A stretch of DNA of 64,000 bases from Auanema rhodensis (GCA_964057225.1 OZ059894.1:7574131-7638130), one strand, 5' to 3'. Shown: positions 1 through 9,562, counted from the first letter of the stretch. Numbers and translations: made by a program. The notes: a model not told the origin generated them from the sequence alone.

Positions 1-1
1 A

Positions 2-2893
2 TGGAGATGCTCCAAAGAAATTCATAAAATGTGTATCAGAGACCTTTTGTTCCTTAGAGATACCAATACAACGATAGCGAGAATTGAAAAGATACCAGCT
101 GCAGAATGCAGACTGGCAGTGAGAGATAGAAGATGGAATTGGAGTGAATTAAAGAAGATCGACAGCATAACATATGCAACTGACGAGCCTTCCTTCTCGC
201 CAGGCCGATCTTTTAATAATGAACTATGTGAAGAGAAAGCCAGATTGGTTATCGAAAGAGGGGTTATGACACGGATGCCAGATGAAACTATAATCTCCAA
301 TTTACTACTAAATACTGAAGGATGCTTAGCGCATCATGGAGAATGTGCATCAGATACCTCAATCATCATATGGGAGAAACAGCCTTATGAATATCGATGC
401 AACTATATCGACATGAGTGAATATGATGTGATAATTGGAGACGGCATTATTCTGTTACCAACCACTCAATCAGCCCTTGTAATCGATCAAAAAGAGATAC
501 CGAAGCAAATATCTTCTTGTTTTAAACAGCCAATCTTCCACACCACAACTGGCAATTACATTCTCTTACCACAGTACCCAAATGACACCAATATCCATGT
601 TTTAATAGAGAGAGAATATAAGAAACTTCCGGCGAAAAGAGATAAAAGAGCAATTGCGGAATGCACGGTTGAATTAAACAAGGAGTGGATACAAAAACAG
701 GAAGATTTTGAAACTTTAATATTAAATATTTGTCCTTATCCTTTCTTACGACCGGTGATGAGTAATCCTGGTATTTATCAGATAATACCGCTTATAAAGG
801 CCAGACGAGCTGTCAACCCTTCATATTCAATTATTGATTGGGTTTCAGCACATCCCGAGAAGTTTTATTTCTTCTTAAGAAGTCCCGTATCTGATAAATC
901 CATACAACGTTTCCTTCAAACATACGAAATACACGACCCTGAGGAAGCAATACTTTATTTTCTTGCGCAAAAGGAACTGGCAGCAACCACTCGCGGCGCT
1001 ATACGGTATTTAACCTCAAAACAATTATTAGAACAGATAGGTGACAGATTAACAGCACACGAATTTGACGAAAAACTACTAGAAAAGGACGGATCCTACC
1101 GCGAAAGAGCCGAAAGCATAGCGATGGAGCTAGCTTATACACCGGTAATATTTGAAAACAATCTGTCGGTACCATCAAGGCAAGAGGTTTTAAAATCCTT
1201 TGTGAACATGCCGCCTATCCGACCAACTTTAACAACTGACAATGCTGATGAGCGTATAGTACTTAGAAATACACTTTACTTATACCATAACTTGATGACA
1301 TTGCGAGTAATAAGGCCAAATAAAACAGCAGCAGCCGTAGATGATGAAAAGTTCCGACAATTAACAATCAATGTGCCAGATACCAACAAACTATATCGAG
1401 ATAAAGATTCTAACTACGGTATATCGATGGGCCCCCACCCTCGCATTCAAACCCCAAGCGCGGATACACGCCAGCTACTTATAAAAACATTTTTACCACT
1501 GTTAGAGGATATTGAAACACCGCCTTATCTGACTAAAAGACTGTCATTAACGACAACAACGGACAAACCCGCTTCACTAGTTCAGGAGACAACTATAAGC
1601 TATACGACTCGGATTCCGACGACAACCATAGTTGACACGACAACAGCCGTGATAACTACGACTCTCTCGCCAACAACATTAGCAACAGTCACTGACACGG
1701 CGTCACGAACCTTAAGGAAACAAAGAACATCATCTCCACCCGTAGAAACCAGAGAAATTCAGGCTCAGGCAACGTATACAGCGTCAAAAGTGAACAACGA
1801 AATACAATTCAACCTCAACGTATCTCGCAGAATAGCTCAAGATCATCTACAATATACAACAACACTCATACAAGAAGAGCTACAGAAACATTTTATGGAA
1901 TCTTATGAATCCATATGTGAGATTCAAAATAGATACCTCGAGCTATGGCGTTCTATTTTACACATAGAACCCACAATAGCAATGAGGACTATTTTAGGAA
2001 GAGAGGATATTGCAGCCCGTTTCGTAGGCAGCGATATAGTTCATGTTCATATATGCTTATCTCTTCAACCTAAAGCTGTTTATCATAATCATAAGATCAA
2101 TGATACATGCTATTTGGAAACACCAGTAATAACAGAAGATGAGAGATTATATTTTGCTGCTCCAGGATCAACAGACTTATTAACACATGGAAAAGAGATA
2201 GATTGCGAACATGTACCAACAGATGTGTACTATCAAAATGGAGAATGGATAAATATAAATGGATCGGTTGAAGTAAAACCAATATCACTCTTTGATAAAG
2301 CGCAATACCACCAATTAACACCTTTAAAGTTCACAGGCGCTAACTTATACACCAATTTATCATTGAGAGTTTACTCAATGTCAACAGCTATTGCATATGG
2401 AGCAAGTTTAGCATCCATACGACAGAACCATGTTTTACATACTATTCACAACGATCCAAAGATTACGTCAGCCTTTAATCTTTTGAAAAAGGGCAGTGAC
2501 TATATCTCTAAAGCAGCTGAGTTCACAACTTCCGCCTGGACTAGCGTAAAACAATTTCTAATAGGTTCAATTGAGAGAACACTCATCTTCATAGGATCAA
2601 TAGTCACGATTGCCGCAGTATTAATAATTCTTTTCGTTGTTGCTAAATTTTGGTTCTTCAGAGCCACTCCACTAACCGTAATGCATGTCCACGAAATAGA
2701 TAATGAGCCCCCAAGCTATGAAGAAACATTGGAACTTGTAAGCCGCCCAGACCAACAGATGCCAGATAACATCATGAAGCAATACTATCCTGCTTTAGTA
2801 ACATTTATTCCAATCGCAATACCATTTGTTGCTTCTATTGCATCAGCGGAAACAAAGTTACCATTAATATACAGGGTGGCCCATAAGTATTGA
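2..2893 (+). CDS. Envelope-like membrane glycoprotein ORF of the retroelement, 5' partial
   Basis: The frame is open from position 2, so it probably starts left of the window; the first ATG seen is at 29, giving 954 residues from there. Numbered from that Met, the protein has a cysteine-containing N-terminal half, a dibasic KRDKR stretch near residue 205 that resembles a furin-type site, a mucin-like Thr-rich stretch (about 506-561), a strong transmembrane segment (about 850-876), a PPSY motif (about 893-897) of the PPxY late-domain type in the tail, and a second hydrophobic stretch near 921-945. These features suggest a surface glycoprotein, but I recognise no specific viral family and a Gag-derived role is not excluded. 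The last few codons and the stop lie in the left terminal repeat of the inserted transposon, so the native C-terminus has been replaced. The native frame would have run on for only a few codons past the insertion. Confidence 0.6.
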   Translation, partial: WRCSKEIHKMCIRDLLFLRDTNTTIARIEKIPAAECRLAVRDRRWNWSELKKIDSITYATDEPSFSPGRSFNNELCEEKARLVIERGVMTRMPDETIISNLLLNTEGCLAHHGECASDTSIIIWEKQPYEYRCNYIDMSEYDVIIGDGIILLPTTQSALVIDQKEIPKQISSCFKQPIFHTTTGNYILLPQYPNDTNIHVLIEREYKKLPAKRDKRAIAECTVELNKEWIQKQEDFETLILNICPYPFLRPVMSNPGIYQIIPLIKARRAVNPSYSIIDWVSAHPEKFYFFLRSPVSDKSIQRFLQTYEIHDPEEAILYFLAQKELAATTRGAIRYLTSKQLLEQIGDRLTAHEFDEKLLEKDGSYRERAESIAMELAYTPVIFENNLSVPSRQEVLKSFVNMPPIRPTLTTDNADERIVLRNTLYLYHNLMTLRVIRPNKTAAAVDDEKFRQLTINVPDTNKLYRDKDSNYGISMGPHPRIQTPSADTRQLLIKTFLPLLEDIETPPYLTKRLSLTTTTDKPASLVQETTISYTTRIPTTTIVDTTTAVITTTLSPTTLATVTDTASRTLRKQRTSSPPVETREIQAQATYTASKVNNEIQFNLNVSRRIAQDHLQYTTTLIQEELQKHFMESYESICEIQNRYLELWRSILHIEPTIAMRTILGREDIAARFVGSDIVHVHICLSLQPKAVYHNHKINDTCYLETPVITEDERLYFAAPGSTDLLTHGKEIDCEHVPTDVYYQNGEWININGSVEVKPISLFDKAQYHQLTPLKFTGANLYTNLSLRVYSMSTAIAYGASLASIRQNHVLHTIHNDPKITSAFNLLKKGSDYISKAAEFTTSAWTSVKQFLIGSIERTLIFIGSIVTIAAVLIILFVVAKFWFFRATPLTVMHVHEIDNEPPSYEETLELVSRPDQQMPDNIMKQYYPALVTFIPIAIPFVASIASAETKLPLIYRVAHKY

Positions 2894-2897
2894 GACA
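2872..2897. repeat. Left terminal inverted repeat of the maT element
   Basis: These 26 bp match the reverse complement of 4149-4174 without a mismatch; similarity continues a little further with one small gap. The host ORF reads into this repeat and picks up its stop codon just inside it. Confidence 0.93.
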
Positions 2898-2978
2898 CAT
2901 TCAAAAAGTCATAAATGAAACAAAAAATAACCAAATCCTAAATAATTTACTAGTAATGTACATTGTTCATTTGTTCAA

Positions 2979-4019
2979 CTATTTATCAAGAAATTGCTCA
3001 AAATGTCCTCCTTTTGCTTTCTTACAGGCTTCGAGTCTTGTTCGCACTGAGTGTACCGTGGCTCGCAGGTATTCCTCGTCTAGAGAGTCCCATGCTTTCT
3101 TCAAATCACGTTTGAGAGTTTCCAAATTTTGGGAGGACTTAGCTGATAATTTGTGTTCCAACACACTCCATACTGAAAAATCCATAGGGTTCAGATCTGG
3201 CGAATTGCTGGGCCAGATATCTTTGCCCCAGAATCCTGGTAAAATCCTCGAACAGAGCTCAATTGTGCTTTTTGCACCATGGGCTGGTGCCCAATCTTGC
3301 TGAAGGGTGATGCTACTGTCTGAATGTTGCTCTTGGGTCCACGGTAAAACCACTTCTTGTAGAATCTTCTCCTGATAGTATTTTGCGTTGATCTTGCATC
3401 CTTTTTCGACAAAGACGAGTGGTGTTTTCCCTGTCGATGTTATTCCTCCCCACACCATTATGCTCTGTGGGTAATGGCTTCTTTCTGCTATCCTCCTTTT
3501 AGCAGAGTACTTTTCTCCAGTGTGGAGCAATTGACGGCTGTTCTGTCGATTGGGCTTGGGCTCCACAGTAAAAATCTTCTCGTCTGTCCATAAAACGGCA
3601 TCGATGCGAGCCCCCTCTAAATTCTGAAGTAAAACATTACATTTTTCAAGTCGATTTTTCTTCATTTGTTCTGTCAGCCTGTGTCCTCTTAGAATACGAT
3701 AAGAATGAAAACCTAAATCGTTTTTTACGATCCGCTGAACCGTTGATCGAGATAATTCCATCTGTGAAGCAATTTTATTCAGGCTTACACTATCGTTCCT
3801 AGCTATTCTGCATCTGATAGCTTTTCGTGTACGCGGAGTATTCACTGTTCTGGGTCTTCCAGGTTTTGATTTAACCTCAATGTGACCTTGATCTCTAAAC
3901 TGTTTTAAAACTCTGTAAACAGAGCTTCGTGGTATTTGGAGACTTCTAACAATTTCCATCGGCTTGAGTCCCTGTTCGAAAAGATGAACGATGGAGGCAC
4001 GATGTACTGAAGGCTTCAT
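2979..4019 (-). CDS. maT/DD37D transposase, full length
   Basis: This 346-residue protein is the cut-and-paste transposase of the surrounding transposon. The N-terminus has two helix-turn-helix-like segments (about 1-50 and 75-115) separated by a GRPR motif. The catalytic core shows LWTDEKIF with Asp146, QQDWAPAH with Asp242, and SPDLNPMDFSVW with Asp280. There are 37 residues between the second and third aspartates, which is the DD37D signature of the maT clade rather than DD34E (Tc1) or DD34D (mariner). Length and motif spacing are complete and there are no internal stops, so the enzyme could be active. The ATG at 4017-4019 is the only start that gives the complete N-terminal DNA-binding domain. 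Confidence 0.93.
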   Translation of the reverse strand: MKPSVHRASIVHLFEQGLKPMEIVRSLQIPRSSVYRVLKQFRDQGHIEVKSKPGRPRTVNTPRTRKAIRCRIARNDSVSLNKIASQMELSRSTVQRIVKNDLGFHSYRILRGHRLTEQMKKNRLEKCNVLLQNLEGARIDAVLWTDEKIFTVEPKPNRQNSRQLLHTGEKYSAKRRIAERSHYPQSIMVWGGITSTGKTPLVFVEKGCKINAKYYQEKILQEVVLPWTQEQHSDSSITLQQDWAPAHGAKSTIELCSRILPGFWGKDIWPSNSPDLNPMDFSVWSVLEHKLSAKSSQNLETLKRDLKKAWDSLDEEYLRATVHSVRTRLEACKKAKGGHFEQFLDK

Positions 4020-4140
4020 AACTTTTTCTAAATATAATCACAAAAGCTGTCAATGTGCTCAAAAAGTCTCCTTATATACCCGAGCCTAAAAGTTTTGTGA
4101 ACATGTTTTTTTGACCTAGTTTTTTTTTTAAAAAAATTAT

Positions 4141-7100
4141 TTGAATTTTGTCTCAATACTTATGGGCCACCCTGTATATATATCAGTTGAAGATAAACTG
4201 ATTTTAGCTTTATGGGATTCAGGCTCATCAGTGTCATATGTTAGGCTCTCCACCCTCAAATATCTGAACATGGCCGAAAATGTCAAGAAGAGACATTTAG
4301 TAGCGATGGCAGCCAACAAGTCCACTTTCACATTTTATGGAAAGATAAATCTTGTAATTGAAATTGCCGGCTACGAGATCGAACACACCTTTTTGGTCTC
4401 AAACGATCGTGACTGTCCTGCTCCTGCTTTGATTGGACTAGATTTCATGAAAGCGCTTGACAGCGAAAACATCGACGTCAGCCTTAAACCATCCAAGAAG
4501 AGGTTGGAGATTGGAAACAATGCCATCCCATTAATAGGAAACGAATCTATTAAGCATACGGAGATAACTGTGAATATCATTAATTTAAGAACAAAAACAT
4601 TAAAGCCTGATGAAGAGGCACCTATCCCAATAAAGACAGATAAACCACTAGAATCTAACGAAGTGGTTGTCTTAGGGGATAGTGGAAGCGCATTAAAATC
4701 ATTATATCCAACTGCGTTTCGTGATACCAGTGGAGTATATGTTATGTTCCGTAACAATACCGATGAAACAATAGCTATGGAAGCTAATTCAGTCATCGGA
4801 CAGGCAATAATTGGAGAAATTCCGGCTTGTGAACCCTTTAAGCATAAGCCGATTCTACCATATGTTCCGCCAGAAGCCGATTGGGAGAGTAAACTACCAT
4901 ATTTTCCAAGAGACTTCATAAAAGATCTTGATCTAGAGAATGCTGATCTCACGAAAGAAGAAAAACATGAGCTTACAAAAATAATTGAAAGCCATCGTGA
5001 GGCATTTCTTAACGAGGACAGGAAAATAGGCTTATTTAAAGGTCCTATAGAGCATACCATACCATTGAGAACAGATATGGATATGCCAAAGCCGAGAATA
5101 ACACGTATTCCCTTAGGAAAACAGGAAGAAATTGAAAAGCAAGTCAAAGAAATGCTTGAGCAAGGCATAATAGAGCCTTCTACATCTCTATTTAATAGCC
5201 CTGTAGTACTAGTTAAGAAGAAAGATGACACGTATAGGTTTGTGACAGATTTTCGAGCTTTAAATAATGTCACACGCAAGCAAACTTATGTCATTCCAAG
5301 CATTTCTGACATAGTTGATTTGGCAGCAGGCGCCCAATTTTTCTCAAACTTCGATTTAGTGTCAGGATTTTTTCAATTATCCTTGAGAAAATCAGATCGA
5401 CCACTAACAGCATTTACGACCACATCCGGCACATACCAGTACAAACGGATGCCGATGGGCCTTTGTGGAGCCCCTCATACCTTTCAAACAGCAGTAAGGT
5501 ATTTGCAAAGTAAATGTTCTTGTAAACTATTTGTTTACTTGGACGATCTATTAGTTATATCTGATACAAGAGAACAACATCTCAAAGATATCGATGATTT
5601 ACTGCAAGCAGTAGAAGAATTGGGAATGAAGATAAAGCTTAAGAAATGCGCTTTTACTCAACCAGAAGTGAAATTTCTAGGACTTATTGTAGGACGTCAA
5701 GGTATAAAACCTGACCCTCAAAAAGTCGCCGCCATGCAAGATTATCCGGCACCAAAGAATGCAACAGGTGTACGAGCATTCTTGGGAATGGTTGGATTCT
5801 TTCGCAAATTCATGAAAGATTTTGCACGTATCGCAAGCCCTTTATACGATCTGACAAAGGCAGATACTGAATTCAAATGGGAAAACAAACATCAAGAAGC
5901 TTTAGACCTCCTTAAAAGAAGTTTAATACAGGCACCCGTTTTAAGCCCACCTAAATCGGACCGTTTGTTTATAGTTGAAAGCGACGGTAGTAACATCGCC
6001 ATAGGTGCTGTATTATTACAACCGGAAGATCCAAAACAACCTCTGAAAAATCTACACCCTATCGCATTTGCAAGCAGAAAACTAGTTAAAGCCGAACGTA
6101 ACTACGCACCAATCGAGATAGAAGCATTAGGCCTTGTATATGCATTAAATCAATTCCGTACATACATTCTTGGAACTCATACTATATGTATTACGGACCA
6201 TCGACCTCTTACCAGCTTAATGACACGCAGAGACTTATTTGGTCGTCTTGCGAAGTTCCAGCTGGTCATCCAAGAATATGATATTGAAATAAAATATCGC
6301 GCAGGCCAATTAAATAAAGTATGCGATGCTCTATCTCGATATATAGGTGAAGAAGCTAACGATGCTAAGCCGGAAACAAAGAAGAAGAAAATGGAAGAAA
6401 TTCACATTAACGCCATAAATACACCAACAATAAAGGAAATTCAACTAAGCACCCCTTGGATTAAACGGACGATAGCGGAGATTGAATATAGAGCACAAAA
6501 GAACATGACAGCTAATGACAGATATTGTGTCATAAATGACTTGCTCTATACAAAACCAACAGACAAAAAGCCACAACCCGCTATCGTAATACCACAAGAA
6601 CACCCCATAATTGAGGAAATAATCAAAGTTTTTCATGAGGATCCTACAATTGCAGCACATCAAGGAATTATTAAAACAAAAGAAGCAATTCTAAGAAGAT
6701 TCTATTGGACAAATATGCAGAACGACATTACTATATTCATCAAGAACTGCATTAAATGTGCTCAAAGAAAAAAAGATCCACATTCCATGACGGTACAACC
6801 AATAGGTCATTTTGAGATACCAAGCAAGCCATTTGAACGAGTCCACATGGACGTAATGGGACCATTTCCCCCTTCAAAAAGAAACTGTACCTACGTCATT
6901 ACCATGCAAGACGCATTTACAAAATGGTCAACAACAATTGCTGTACCACAAATAACAACGGAAATCACAATTGACCGATTTCTACGACTTTTCGTTTACA
7001 TTTTTGGACCACCCCATCGCTTGATCACCGATAGAGGTTCGAACTTTGTATCTAAAAAGTTCGAAGAAATGTGTACTAAACTTGGAATCAAACATGAACC

Positions 7101-7839
7101 AACACTACCACACCAAAAGAACTCAAATGGACAAGTGGAAAGACTTCACAGAACCCTCGAAGAAGGATTAACCCACTACTTAAAAGAGGACCTTAGTGAC
7201 TGGGATACTGTATTACCAAAAATCACTTTTGCTATTAACAATATTCAGCACGCGACTACAGGGATTGCGCCATACATTGCATTATTCGGTAAAGAATGCA
7301 GAATGTCAATGGACGCTGAATTACCAGAAACGATCACCAAAATTCAAGAAATTTCTGAAGAATTACTCCAAAGAAGACCAGATATGGACAAGAGAGACGA
7401 AATAATAAAGAACCGCATAGCTAAAAATCAAGAAAATGCGAAAAAGAAGAAAGATAGAACGCAAAGAGCACACCATAGAGACATTCAACCGGGCGACATG
7501 GTGATGACGACTATAAAATCGCACCAAATCGGCCAAAAGCTTCGGAAAAGCTATGATGGACCATACGAAGTCATCAACGTAGAAGGATCAAAAGTTCAAA
7601 TCAGAAATTCATCAGGAAAACTACAAGATATCCACAAAGATAACTTGAAAATCTTCTCTCCTGCTTCACAAAACATCTCTTACAACACTCGCGCAAGGTT
7701 TCGAGAAAGTCAAGCAGAAGAAGATAGCGACATCGAAATAATAGAAGTGATCAACAGGAACAACAAGGATAGCATAGATACAGAGCCAGAAGATGAAAAT
7801 GAAGACGAAATATGGCTTCCGAGGAATGAAGAAGAATAA
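4141..7839 (+). CDS. pol: Retroelement Pol polyprotein: protease, RT, RNase H, integrase
   Basis: This 1232-residue ORF encodes the replication and integration enzymes of the Ty3/gypsy-type element. Visible in order are an aspartic protease (ALWDSGSS, Asp26), reverse transcriptase with a FRALNN region and the YLDD box at 466-469, RNase H with ESDGSN (Asp615), an integrase zinc finger (His832, His840, Cys870, Cys873), the integrase triad Asp904, Asp964 and Glu1000 (DDx35E), and a GPY/F-type C-terminal module (DGPYEV near 1140) followed by an acidic tail. All catalytic residues I looked for are present. The present start codon and first dozen residues come from the inserted transposon's right end, so the start is artificial. 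In the uninterrupted element the pol frame overlaps the upstream ORF in the -1 frame, which suggests expression by frameshifting. Pol-type proteins of this family act in cytoplasmic particles and at the chromosome. Confidence 0.95.
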   Translation: MNFVSILMGHPVYISVEDKLILALWDSGSSVSYVRLSTLKYLNMAENVKKRHLVAMAANKSTFTFYGKINLVIEIAGYEIEHTFLVSNDRDCPAPALIGLDFMKALDSENIDVSLKPSKKRLEIGNNAIPLIGNESIKHTEITVNIINLRTKTLKPDEEAPIPIKTDKPLESNEVVVLGDSGSALKSLYPTAFRDTSGVYVMFRNNTDETIAMEANSVIGQAIIGEIPACEPFKHKPILPYVPPEADWESKLPYFPRDFIKDLDLENADLTKEEKHELTKIIESHREAFLNEDRKIGLFKGPIEHTIPLRTDMDMPKPRITRIPLGKQEEIEKQVKEMLEQGIIEPSTSLFNSPVVLVKKKDDTYRFVTDFRALNNVTRKQTYVIPSISDIVDLAAGAQFFSNFDLVSGFFQLSLRKSDRPLTAFTTTSGTYQYKRMPMGLCGAPHTFQTAVRYLQSKCSCKLFVYLDDLLVISDTREQHLKDIDDLLQAVEELGMKIKLKKCAFTQPEVKFLGLIVGRQGIKPDPQKVAAMQDYPAPKNATGVRAFLGMVGFFRKFMKDFARIASPLYDLTKADTEFKWENKHQEALDLLKRSLIQAPVLSPPKSDRLFIVESDGSNIAIGAVLLQPEDPKQPLKNLHPIAFASRKLVKAERNYAPIEIEALGLVYALNQFRTYILGTHTICITDHRPLTSLMTRRDLFGRLAKFQLVIQEYDIEIKYRAGQLNKVCDALSRYIGEEANDAKPETKKKKMEEIHINAINTPTIKEIQLSTPWIKRTIAEIEYRAQKNMTANDRYCVINDLLYTKPTDKKPQPAIVIPQEHPIIEEIIKVFHEDPTIAAHQGIIKTKEAILRRFYWTNMQNDITIFIKNCIKCAQRKKDPHSMTVQPIGHFEIPSKPFERVHMDVMGPFPPSKRNCTYVITMQDAFTKWSTTIAVPQITTEITIDRFLRLFVYIFGPPHRLITDRGSNFVSKKFEEMCTKLGIKHEPTLPHQKNSNGQVERLHRTLEEGLTHYLKEDLSDWDTVLPKITFAINNIQHATTGIAPYIALFGKECRMSMDAELPETITKIQEISEELLQRRPDMDKRDEIIKNRIAKNQENAKKKKDRTQRAHHRDIQPGDMVMTTIKSHQIGQKLRKSYDGPYEVINVEGSKVQIRNSSGKLQDIHKDNLKIFSPASQNISYNTRARFRESQAEEDSDIEIIEVINRNNKDSIDTEPEDENEDEIWLPRNEEE
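4149..4174. repeat. Right terminal inverted repeat of the maT element
   Basis: This is the perfect 26-bp inverted match of the left end. Its outer end provides the first in-frame codons of the downstream pol ORF as it now stands. Confidence 0.93.
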
Positions 7840-7970
7840 CAACAAGATAATGCTACGTTATTTAAATTATTGTAACAAAATAACGATGAATTAGAAAAAA
7901 AAAAAATTAATGTTAAATAACATTCAAAATAAAAATAGCATTTAATAGAGATTGAGAAAGGAAAAATAAG

Positions 7971-7990
7971 GCAAATTCTAAACGAGGAGA
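7971..7990 (+). other. Probable polypurine tract of the retroelement
   Basis: A short purine-rich stretch ending in AACGAGGAGA lies directly before TGTTATG, the likely first bases of the 3' LTR. This is where plus-strand DNA synthesis would be primed. The purine run is broken by several pyrimidines, so the exact extent is uncertain. Confidence 0.5.
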
Positions 7991-8831
7991 TGTTATGACT
8001 AATGGTTCCAAGTTACCGTAATCCTATGCGGACTAGAGGACATTTTGACAACCATCCGAGCTCCATGTGCCTCTCCAAATAAGATGAGATAAACACTGGT
8101 AGGCGTATCAACCACAATTTCATCTTAAGTGGTAGTCTCCATTAGTAATCAAGGATTCACTCTGGGAGACATATGGAGACACATTATTAAATCATAATCT
8201 CGGTTCAATTTAGAAATGAGTACTTCTTGAGACCATTAGTCAAAATAATAACATATTCCCATTCATTACTAGCCCCTTATTCTACAATCTCTATTAGGAA
8301 ATGCTTGAATATTAAGATAATTAATTTATGAAATTAATAATATTCTAATTCATCGTCACTTCATATTATATTGAACCCTTCTTATAAATTATTGTAATTT
8401 TGTTTGTATACTAACTAAAACTCTATCATACTATAGTTATTGTGAAGCTAAAACAATTGAACTCTAAAACTCAGTTACATATAAGCCCAAATTTTTGTTT
8501 AAAATATCGCGAGGTCGCGACAATCTTTGAAAAAGGGCACGTTCCATTCGGAGACTCTATATATGTAACTGCAGGGTTAGAGCCAGACCGACTAGAGGAA
8601 TGAGGAATGGCACCGCCTTCCCTCATGCCCCTATTCGGGAGTTCGCCCCTTTGCAAGCCCATGGACGGTTTGCATCTAACTTAGTTAATCTTATATATTA
8701 GTCTTTGTCTTGTAAATGTAGTTTACTTTATACTTGTGTTATTGTATTGTAATGATATTGTATTGTGTATAATAAACCTATATATTTCCTTATCTTATGT
8801 AATCCTTATGCTCTGTTTCCATACCGCTACA
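7991..8831 (+). repeat. Probable 3' LTR of the retroelement
   Basis: The region starts TGT right after a purine-rich tract and ends ACA before unrelated DNA, giving about 841 bp with short inverted ends. It is noncoding, has a TATAAA-like stretch near 8385 and an AATAAA at 8771-8776 close to the 3' side, as expected for promoter and polyadenylation signals in an LTR. The 5' LTR is outside the window, so neither boundary can be proved by comparison. Confidence 0.55.
8771..8776 (+). promoter_or_regulatory. AATAAA polyadenylation signal in the 3' LTR
   Basis: This is a perfect AATAAA hexamer about 55 bp before the proposed LTR end, in a suitable place to terminate the retroelement transcript. 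Confidence 0.5.
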
Positions 8832-8901
8832 CTTATGGAATACTATACGCGTAGTTGAGCAGACTACAATGGTCTGTTCAATATACGTAGGAGCATAATG
8901 G
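8832..8901. other. Unique seam between LTR and tRNA array
   Basis: About 70 bp resemble neither the LTR nor the 253-bp repeat. Homology to the repeat begins at about 8902, roughly 26 bp into a unit, so the array has a ragged left edge here. Confidence 0.6.
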
Positions 8902-9056
8902 AACGGTTTTGATAATGCTTTCAGCTTCGGAACTTCTCTCACATCCTTTCTTTGGATATATTGTGATAAAAAGCTCCAAGCTTATAATTACGTTGTTTGG
9001 ATGCATAAGGGATAGACGGCGGATCTCTTGTGAGATGATATTCTGGGAGAAAATGT

Positions 9057-9128
9057 GGCCGAATGGTCTAGGGGTATGATTCTCGCTTTGGGTGCGAGAG
9101 GTCCCGGGTTCAAATCCCGGTTCGGCCC
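9057..9128 (+). tRNA. tRNA-Pro(TGG), copy 1
   Basis: The gene folds as a standard cloverleaf: acceptor GGCCGAA/TTCGGCC, anticodon stem CTCGC/GCGAG around TTTGGGT (anticodon TGG, reads CCA), T stem CCGGG/CCCGG, and a C discriminator as in eukaryotic tRNA-Pro. There is no intron and 3' CCA is not encoded. B-box GGTTCAAATCC is intact. Spacer A (5'-truncated unit), leader L3. Confidence 0.97.
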
Positions 9129-9309
9129 AAACTTTTGCTATCTTTTGTTTCAGAAACAGTTTTGATAATGCTTTCAGTTTCGGAACTTCTCTCACATCCT
9201 TTCTTTGGATATATTCTGTTAAATAGGTCTCTGCTTATGATTACGTTGTTTGGATACATAAGGGATAGACGGCGGATCTCTTGTGAGATGATATTCTAGG
9301 TGATAATGT

Positions 9310-9381
9310 GGCCGAATGGTCTAGGGGTATGATTCTCGCTTTGGGTGCGAGAGGTCCCGGGTTCAAATCCCGGTTCGGCCC
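9310..9381 (+). tRNA. tRNA-Pro(TGG), copy 2
   Basis: Identical to copy 1. Spacer B1 with a private AAATAGG change, leader L1. Confidence 0.97.
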
Positions 9382-9562
9382 AAACTTTTGCTATCTTTTG
9401 TTTCAGAAACAGTTTTGATAATGCTTTCAGCTTCGGAACTTCTCTCACATCCTTTCTTTGGATATATTGTGATAAAAAGCTCCAAGCTTATAATTACGTT
9501 GTTTGGATGCATAAGGGATAGACGGCGGATCTCTTGTGAGATGATATTCTAGGTGATAATGT

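Larger units (their letters stand above)
2872..4174 (-). mobile_element. Complete maT-type (DD37D) Tc1/mariner-superfamily transposon
   Basis: The element is 1303 bp with terminal inverted repeats beginning CAGGGTGGCC and is flanked by TA on both sides (2870-2871 and 4175-4176), the target duplication expected for this superfamily. It carries one intact transposase gene on the minus strand. Together with the target duplication the insert is 1305 bp, a multiple of three. It sits precisely where the glycoprotein-like ORF and the pol ORF of the host retroelement overlap. Confidence 0.95.
1..8831 (+). mobile_element. Ty3/gypsy-type LTR retroelement, 3' part, interrupted by a maT transposon
   Basis: The segment reads in order: a glycoprotein-like ORF, an aspartic protease, reverse transcriptase, RNase H, an integrase with a GPY-type C-terminal domain, a purine-rich tract and a probable 3' LTR. 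The order protease-RT-RNase H-integrase is that of Metaviridae (Ty3/gypsy) rather than Copia. The 5' LTR, primer-binding site and any gag lie left of the window. Both ORFs are free of stops over almost 1 kb and 1.2 kb of codons respectively, apart from the inserted transposon, so the copy is young. The membrane-protein ORF lies upstream of pol, which is not the usual gag-pol-env order. Confidence 0.85.

Noticed and set aside
2770..2871. Canonical -1 slippery heptamer in the ORF1/pol overlap
   Set aside because: I checked the overlap in the correct frame and found no X XXY YYZ heptamer; frameshifting remains an inference from the frame relation only.
2890..3412. Short ORFs inside the maT element on either strand
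   Set aside because: They are shadows of the transposase gene in other frames.
4371..5279. 302-codon minus-strand ORF in pol
   Set aside because: It lies antisense to the conserved protease and RT region and has no recognisable motif.
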